Shown: one piece after another, positions 58,173-64,000 of the stretch
Layout: the number at the start of each line of letters is the position of its first letter
Position numbering within the stretch: position 1 is the first letter of the stretch
DNA from: Ophthalmolycus amberensis
Lineage: Eukaryota > Chordata > Actinopteri > Perciformes > Zoarcidae
Assembly (NCBI GenBank): GCA_024529925.1
Contig: JAFEUB010000965.1
Location: forward strand, 437,001 to 501,000
Direction: 5' to 3'
Length of the DNA: 64,000 bases
Program-made: the position numbers and the translations under genes
Notes under the pieces: model-generated
Told to the model about the DNA's origin: nothing
The model's input: only the letters and a program-made list of their open reading frames with translations
Database searches by the model: none

Positions 58173-60554
58173 CACTTTGATTGTCTCACGGATGTCAAGG
58201 TCAGCACAGTCCTTAATATCTATTATGGCTTCTTCTGGGGATCCACCAAAGAGCACATGCAGGATAGCTGGGCTGAGTCCTCCAAGGCATGGCCCACCAT
58301 GGAGGAATGAATGACCAATCATTCGGCCAGCAACAACAAAGAAGTCACTCTCCAAAAGGTAATGCCAAGTGGAGGGAATCAGATGATCTTGTTCACCCTA
58401 AAAAAGAAGAGTTCCTCCTGGTACTTCAATTAAAAGAGAAAAGTGAAAGAACATTGACAGTGCAGAATGTAAAGGACATAGATATTCAAACTTTCATACA
58501 GAATTAGTAAGGAAATATCAATCAGGCACTGAATACTTTGGGTGATCCTGTAGAAGCCTACAGGGCCACAGCAGCTGCATCACATGTTTGTCTTTTAAGG
58601 TTTTAGGTTTTCTCTGGGTAAGTAGAGACAGATCTGTTCTCAGCCTGGAACTGGTGCAAACCAAACACAGAGCCTGATAGCTGACAACCAGCCAGCAGCC
58701 AAAGTGAATATTCACTTACCAAAATTCATCTCAAAACCATACTGAAGTTTGGATGTGATGCTTGCAAAGAAATGGCGAGTCACATCATCACCAATTGCTG
58801 GATCTCCTGAAAAAGCAAAATACACAGTACAGACATCAGTTCAATGAATAATGATCATTTTTTATCTTTAGTTTTGCATGTGTAACCCTTGAGTGTGCAT
58901 GTCAAGGGGCAAGCCCACTCAACGTTAGCCATCTTATAAAAAGAAAGGACTGCCCTCTGCACTGTCTCCAAGATCCATGGTCAGATATAATGACTTTCCA
59001 GTTGCATGCTGGCTTAAAATGTCTTCTTTGAATCTCGTTGCTGCCTCACTGGGATTTGAAAGAATTTTCCAATCTAAAAAGAGTTTTTAAATGATTCCAA
59101 TTAATACTGGATGAATTGATATGAGAGAGCAACAATTTATTGCAATAAATGATATAATGTTTAAATGATGTAACACACCTGGGAAGCCTCTCTCCTCAGT
59201 GGGATCTAGGTCAACTATCTCAGGAGCAGCCACATGTCCCTGAGAGGTGGCACGCAGTAGTTTGTGTTGCTGGCCCTTGTTGTCTCACTTGCAGTCTTGT
59301 CAACATGCTCACAAATCTACCTTCACTTCGGGAGGCACTTGTCCGTTGTCACCACAATTTCTACCTCACCACTGTTCTGTGATGGTCTTGGGGAAAGAGA
59401 AGCACGTTTTGTTATTGGGGCCAGTATATTTCATAGTACATTACACATTCACAAAAACACTGCAACTAGAAAAGAATGGTCACATAAATAGAATAGAATA
59501 AATCCATTCAAATTCAACTTTCCCTCAAGACCAATATTCAGGATCATACAGGATCATCCACATTCAAAATGCTTTACATATTTTGGCAGACTCCAGAGCC
59601 TAATGCTTAATGTCTGATGTACGACTACTTGAGTGCTTGACAAATGTGACGTTTTAGTTCTGTAGAGCAATACCTCTCCTCACGCATTCATCACTGTGAG
59701 CCTTGATTCTTGTAAAAGGGAACTCCTCTCCACACGTCACACATTTCTGAGGTGGTCCAACTCGCTCATTACTGCATTCTGGTTGACATGCCTGTAAACA
59801 AGATCATTTTAAAATGTAACACAAGCTATACTTATGTAAATGTTCATACTCTTGCCATTTTCATATGGGAACACCAATTTAAAAGTGAGGATCTTACAGG
59901 ATTCCAGATTCAGGTTTCTTTGGAGTGGTCGGATGAAAATTGTAGCATGACCAATCTGTGTTTGTGGATCTTTCAAATGTCTCACATGGTAACCCTCATT
60001 GGGACATGGTATGATGATCAGTTGGCGACCGTGTTGTTCCAGAGATTTTGAGCAACTCATATCCTCCCCCTTGTCTGAGTTTTGGATATGCCTCTAAAAT
60101 AAATTCTCTAAAGTCATCTGGATCTGTATGGCTACCTGAAAATAGAAGATAATAATCCAAACAACCGATCTAACTTGAAATATAATAACGTTTAATGTTT
60201 TTGAAAGGTAACTTCATTCAAGAAAAATACGTCAGTCAATCATGATGCCTGACTTACCTTGGAATGTAAGACGTTTTCCCCTAGTCCTGCAGCAGCAAGT
60301 CTATCTTTGGCGTATCGATTGGGGACTAAGTCCGCATTTTTATCCTCAATACAACAGAAAGAGTGAGTGTACGAATGAAGCTGAGCAGGCGGAGCAACAG
60401 TTCGCCTCCTTGTCGTCCTTCTCCCTCCAATGTATGGACCAAACAGTCTTGAAACCTCGCCTAGAATCAAGTGAAGAGGATAAGCTATATTTTCTCCTTT
60501 GGCCAGAGGCGGGAGTTGCGCCTTCGCTACGGCAACCCTCAAGGGACATATCAT
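58173..60554 (-). pseudogene. Decayed HECT-domain (G2E3-like) gene, U6
   Basis: The same blocks as U3: 60554-60258, 60135-59908, 59791-59684, near 59073, 58806-58720 and 58397-58173. It has the same frame shift between the GGGYELLK and FIRPLQRNL parts and the same missing C-lobe. The damage is therefore older than the duplication of the long unit. In the finger exon one His has become Asn (CSNER), and the donor is gtgagg instead of gtgagt. Confidence 0.6.
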
Positions 60555-61069
60555 CGTCAACACCAGAACGACAAACAGTCTGTTACAGTATCAACTTTCA
60601 TTTATTCATCTCAGCATGTATTTACTATTTTATTCATTTATTTCAGCATTCATTTCAACATTTAAATATTTCTGTATTCATGAACAGCCTCGTCGCAGCC
60701 GCGGTGACGCATTCGGTCTCCAAACGGCCACACCTGGCGCATAGAATGACGTCACACATGATTCGTCAAGCTCAAAGGCAAAGCGTCACAAATGACGTCA
60801 GTTCAGAAACAGACCATAGAATGCAATGACGTCATGAGAGGCATGACGTCACAAAGAACTGAGTCATTTGTCCAGATCAAAGGCAAATAAACGATATAGC
60901 CTAGCCCTCACTTCTCCAAACTAGTTATTGAGTTCAAGAGACACCAGTACTACAGTGGAAGCAAGAAAGATAAATCAGAGGCAAAGAAACTCTATACCCC
61001 AGACTTTAATTCTCCAAACTAGATATTGAGGACTTTCAAGAGACACCAGTGGAAGGAAGAAAGATAAAT
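60555..61069. promoter_or_regulatory. Divergent HECT/X promoter with four CREs, U6
   Basis: TGACGTCA at 60747-60754, 60793-60800, 60827-60834 and 60844-60851; TGAGTCA at 60860-60866. All five sites are conserved with U3, although a two-to-three-base change lies next to the AP-1 site. Confidence 0.7.
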
Positions 61070-62140
61070 ATGTATCACCTAAAAATGAAAGCCTTTTGGA
61101 AGGGTCTAAGGAAGTCAAAGCAACTTAATGACCTGGAACAGCAGCCAAAGGTGGCTGAGCATGATGATGATGTCAAGTCGGTCCAATTTAATGACCTTGA
61201 ACGGGTCATTGACCTTGAACGGGAGTCTGATCATGACGATGATGTCAAGACTGCCCGAATTAATGACCTGGAACAGCAGCCAAAGGTGGCTGAGCATTAC
61301 GATGATGTCAAGTCGATCCAACTTAATGACCTTGGGCAGCTTGATGAGAAGCATGAGATTTGTCCTGAAGAGAGCCTCTTGCCGACTCCAGCTAAAGTCT
61401 CTGGGAAGTGTCGAAGGAAGTCAAAGCATTGCAATGATTTCAAGTCGGTCCAATTTAATGACCTTGAACGGATCATTGACCTTGAACGGGAGTCTGATCA
61501 TGACGATGATGTCAAGTCAGCCCGAATGAATGACCTGGAACAGCAGCTAAAGGTGTCTGATCATGACGATGATGTCAAGACAGCCCGAATTAATGACCTG
61601 GAACAGCAGCTAAAGGTGTCTGATCATGACGATGATGTCAAGACAGCCCGAATTAATGACCTGGAACAGCAGCTAAAGGTGTCTGATCATGACGATGATG
61701 TCAAGACAGCCCGAATGAATGACCTGGAACAGCGGCTAAAGGTGTCTGAGCATGAGAAAGATGTCATGTTGGCCCGAATGAATGACCTGGAACAGCAGCT
61801 AAAGGTGTCTGATCATGACGATGATGTCAAGACAGCCCGAATGAATGACCTGGAACAGCGGCTAAAGGTGTCTGAGCATGAAAAAGATGTCATGTTGGCC
61901 CGAATGAATGACCTGGAACAGCAGCTAAAGGTGATTCGAGCCCAAATGATTGACCTTGGGCAGCTTGATGAGAAAGATGAGATTTGTCCTGAAGAGAGCC
62001 TCTTGCCGGCTCCAGCTGCTGAGACTGAGACCAGAGGTTGGTGGTTTCTACAGAAAGCAGGAGCGCTTCTTGGCACTGCCACTATCGCTGGACTGAGAAT
62101 AGCAAGAATGGTAATGTTTGAGTCTGATATACGCTATTGA
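61070..62140 (+). CDS. Gene X, U6
   Basis: 356 residues, open, 9 NDLEQ motifs and one 89-residue block; one DHDDDVKTAR repeat more than U3. Substitutions include LLPTPAKVS, QMIDLGQ and WWFLQKAG, the last putting a Gln into the hydrophobic segment. Confidence 0.7.
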   Translation: MYHLKMKAFWKGLRKSKQLNDLEQQPKVAEHDDDVKSVQFNDLERVIDLERESDHDDDVKTARINDLEQQPKVAEHYDDVKSIQLNDLGQLDEKHEICPEESLLPTPAKVSGKCRRKSKHCNDFKSVQFNDLERIIDLERESDHDDDVKSARMNDLEQQLKVSDHDDDVKTARINDLEQQLKVSDHDDDVKTARINDLEQQLKVSDHDDDVKTARMNDLEQRLKVSEHEKDVMLARMNDLEQQLKVSDHDDDVKTARMNDLEQRLKVSEHEKDVMLARMNDLEQQLKVIRAQMIDLGQLDEKDEICPEESLLPAPAAETETRGWWFLQKAGALLGTATIAGLRIARMVMFESDIRY

Positions 62141-62630
62141 TTAGCACAAAGATAACATATTGTGAGTGTGATGCCCACCAATGTGTTAGCCGCAGGACGT
62201 GAAGAGCGAAGCAGGATGTGAAATCCTTCTTTTCGAGTGACTAAGCGTTCAGGAGACAACTGCAAGGCTAATGTTTAGCATTTTAAGACAATCCTACAGT
62301 TATAGATTCTGTTATCCTTCATGTTCGAGAACATTTAATGTGCGTGTACTGTACCGAAAATAATGTTTATTTTCGTCGTTTAGTGCTGTATGGAATTGGT
62401 GTCCGTCTGCGCTACATGTACATTTGAGCTAGCACAAAGATAACATGTTTGCATGTGTAACACCAATGTGTTGTCACATGTGTGTTATGTATTTTGTTTT
62501 CATGCACAGCCAATATGTTTTAAAGTGAGCACACTTGTTTATTCCAGCAATAGTTTTAGCAAACGTTTAGCATTTTAAGACCATCCTACAGTTATAGATT
62601 CTGTTATCCTTCATGTTCGAGACTTTCTAT

Positions 62631-63425
62631 TGTAGCACCTAGTTACCACAGAGATCCGGTTCACAACACCGTAAAGGCACATACACACAGGAAGCAGTGT
62701 TATAAAAATATAAATGCTTTATTGGTACAAACTATGGAGTAACCAGTGACAGCTGGTTTAGCAGGCAGGAGGAGTTCACAGACCAGGCGATAAGATAGGT
62801 ATCACAAACAATTTAAAGCCAAATAAACAAAACAAAAAGACCAAGGCAGCGTCCCACTAACTAGAAAAGAAATGAAAACAAAAACATAAGTACTCACCAA
62901 TAACTGCCAATAACCAGAAAACCAACCCAAAAGATTATACTTCCACACACCTGTTCAGCAACCCAGCCACCCCCACTTGGATTCCCCCCCAGCTACCATT
63001 GGGTGCACTGCTCAGGAAACTCTAAAATAACACAAATACACCATTACATATTCCTTAATTATACTGAATTTCCCCAGCACATGAAATACATAAAATTATA
63101 TATACCTGAAACAGCCATCCCCCAAACACACGCTGTCCCCTCCGTAACTGATGCCTCTCAGACACTGCACTACTGACGCAACGTATGCGGCCTCACCATA
63201 TGGCTCCGCTTGTTGTGGGAGAGAAAGCAGGTGGACTCGCCCCCCCCCCCGCTTGTGGCGGCGGAGACAGAGAGCAGATTCAGCACAGCCGCTCGTGACG
63301 GCGGAGAGAAAGACACAGGACGCGAGTTGCCAGCAGGTGCCTCTTTTCACCTAATCAGGACCGTGCACCTCATTACCGGTCCGACGGACCCAATAGTTAC
63401 ACCCAGTCAGTTCCACTTGGTTACA
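62631..63425 (-). mobile_element. LTR of a second LTR retrotransposon, about 795 bp
   Basis: Begins TGTAGCACC and ends GGTTACA on the plus strand, that is TGTAACC...GGTGCTACA on the minus strand, with TG...CA ends. It is inserted after GACTTTCTAT in the U6 tail, where U3 continues without a break. An AATAAA signal on the minus strand is at 62718-62723. The other LTR and the target duplication lie outside the window. Confidence 0.75.
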
Positions 63426-63440
63426 TCCACCCCCCCCTTA
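63426..63440 (-). other. Polypurine tract of the LTR element
   Basis: Minus strand TAAGGGGGGGGTGGA immediately before the LTR start, the expected plus-strand primer site of an LTR retroelement. Confidence 0.7.
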
Positions 63441-63441
63441 A

Positions 63442-64000
63442 TCACTCAGTGTCCCACTGATGGCATATGTCCCCTCCAGATCCCACATCACCCTTCCCCA
63501 ATCCTTCAGCTAATCCTGAAAGAACCTGTTTCAGCACCGCCTCACAAGTCTGCTGCAACTGCGTCACCCCCACCGGAGCTACTCCCTCCTCCCTTAGATG
63601 GCTTACCGCAGACCTCGGCAGCCGGTGCGGGTTAGAATGAACCCCCGCAGTAGCACGCTTGGACCTCCGAAGTGGAGGTGATGGCGAAGGCACAGGTAAT
63701 GGCAGTGTCTGTGGCGAATGTAGGACATGTGTACTCTCGCCTGCACTCAGTTCCTCCTCGCCCACAGAGGGGGTAGCCCCCGTTGGACGGGGGGGAGACA
63801 GCCCTTCTAAGCCAACCTCTCGCTCCCTTTCCTTTTTTTCCCTCCCAATGCTCCCCCGGCCCATCGGCCCAGACCATCGCAAGCAGAGAGTCGTCCGAAT
63901 CGGACTCCACATCAGGAAGTGAGGACCCAGCCACTCCCCGGTCCCCCAGTTCCTGCTCTGCCATCTGTACGCCTGGCCCACAAACACGCAACTCATGTCG
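63442..64000 (-). pseudogene. 3' end of an LTR-retrotransposon polyprotein (Gypsy-like), frame broken
   Basis: The minus-strand frame is open from the window edge to a stop at 63442. Its C-terminus contains LRRSKRATAGVHSNPHRL, of the type seen at the end of fish Ty3/Gypsy pol proteins. The upstream portion with MAEQELGDRG and DVESDSDDSL, which looks like the natural continuation, is in another frame. The change falls near a G-run at about 63796-63803. Decay or a homopolymer sequencing error would both explain it. Confidence 0.5.

Larger units (their letters stand above)
51185..62630 (+). repeat. Tandem unit U6 (long type L), cut by an LTR element
   Basis: Follows U3 at an offset of 32705 falling to 32692 bp. 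Its tail is interrupted at 62630 by the insertion described at 62631. 51185-52716 holds no supported gene apart from the LINE remnant. Confidence 0.9.

Overview
The window looks like nuclear DNA of a ray-finned fish. It carries GT-AG split exons of the vertebrate zinc-finger gene zxdc, fish-type CR1/L2/Rex LINE copies, a hAT-type DNA transposon, LTR elements, and remnants of the HECT-domain (G2E3-like) family that is expanded in teleosts. There is no prokaryotic gene organisation.

Almost all of it is one tandem segmental duplication. Six units lie head to tail: U1 351-9892, U2 10542-17829, U3 18479-30286, U4 30287-40124, U5 40774-50535 and U6 51185-62630. They are of two kinds. Short units S (U1, U2, U4, U5) hold zxdc exons A, B and C, with exon B split by a LINE. 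Then come the left end of a hAT transposon, a minus-strand decapeptide-repeat gene (called Y here), a short divergent promoter and a plus-strand coiled-coil-repeat gene (called X here). Long units L (U3, U6) hold zxdc exon A, the right end of the same hAT insertion, zxdc exons D-G with the true C-terminus, a decayed minus-strand HECT gene, a promoter with four CRE sites, and gene X. The order is S-S-L-S-S-L, so a trimer of about 32.7 kb seems to have been duplicated again. A 649-bp solo LTR sits at the S-to-S and S-to-L junctions. The U3-to-U4 junction still has the empty target site.

Gene X is open in all six units although its repeat number differs (8 to 12 repeats). Gene Y is intact only in U1; in U2 it is fused and truncated, and in U4 and U5 it is frameshifted. 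X is always transcribed away from a divergent minus-strand partner, Y in S units and the HECT gene in L units. I do not recognise X or Y. They are the best candidates for something undescribed. No unit contains an uninterrupted zxdc: exon B is broken by the LINE wherever it occurs, and the first exons of the gene are not in the window. Between them, S and L units account for one ancestral intron, because the hAT left end (S) and right end (L) carry the same 8-bp target duplication.

The right edge (62631-64000) is the 3' end of a different LTR retrotransposon on the minus strand, inserted into the tail of U6. Exon limits were set by eye from splice sites and reading frame. Single-base breaks inside the tandem repeats could also be assembly or sequencing errors.
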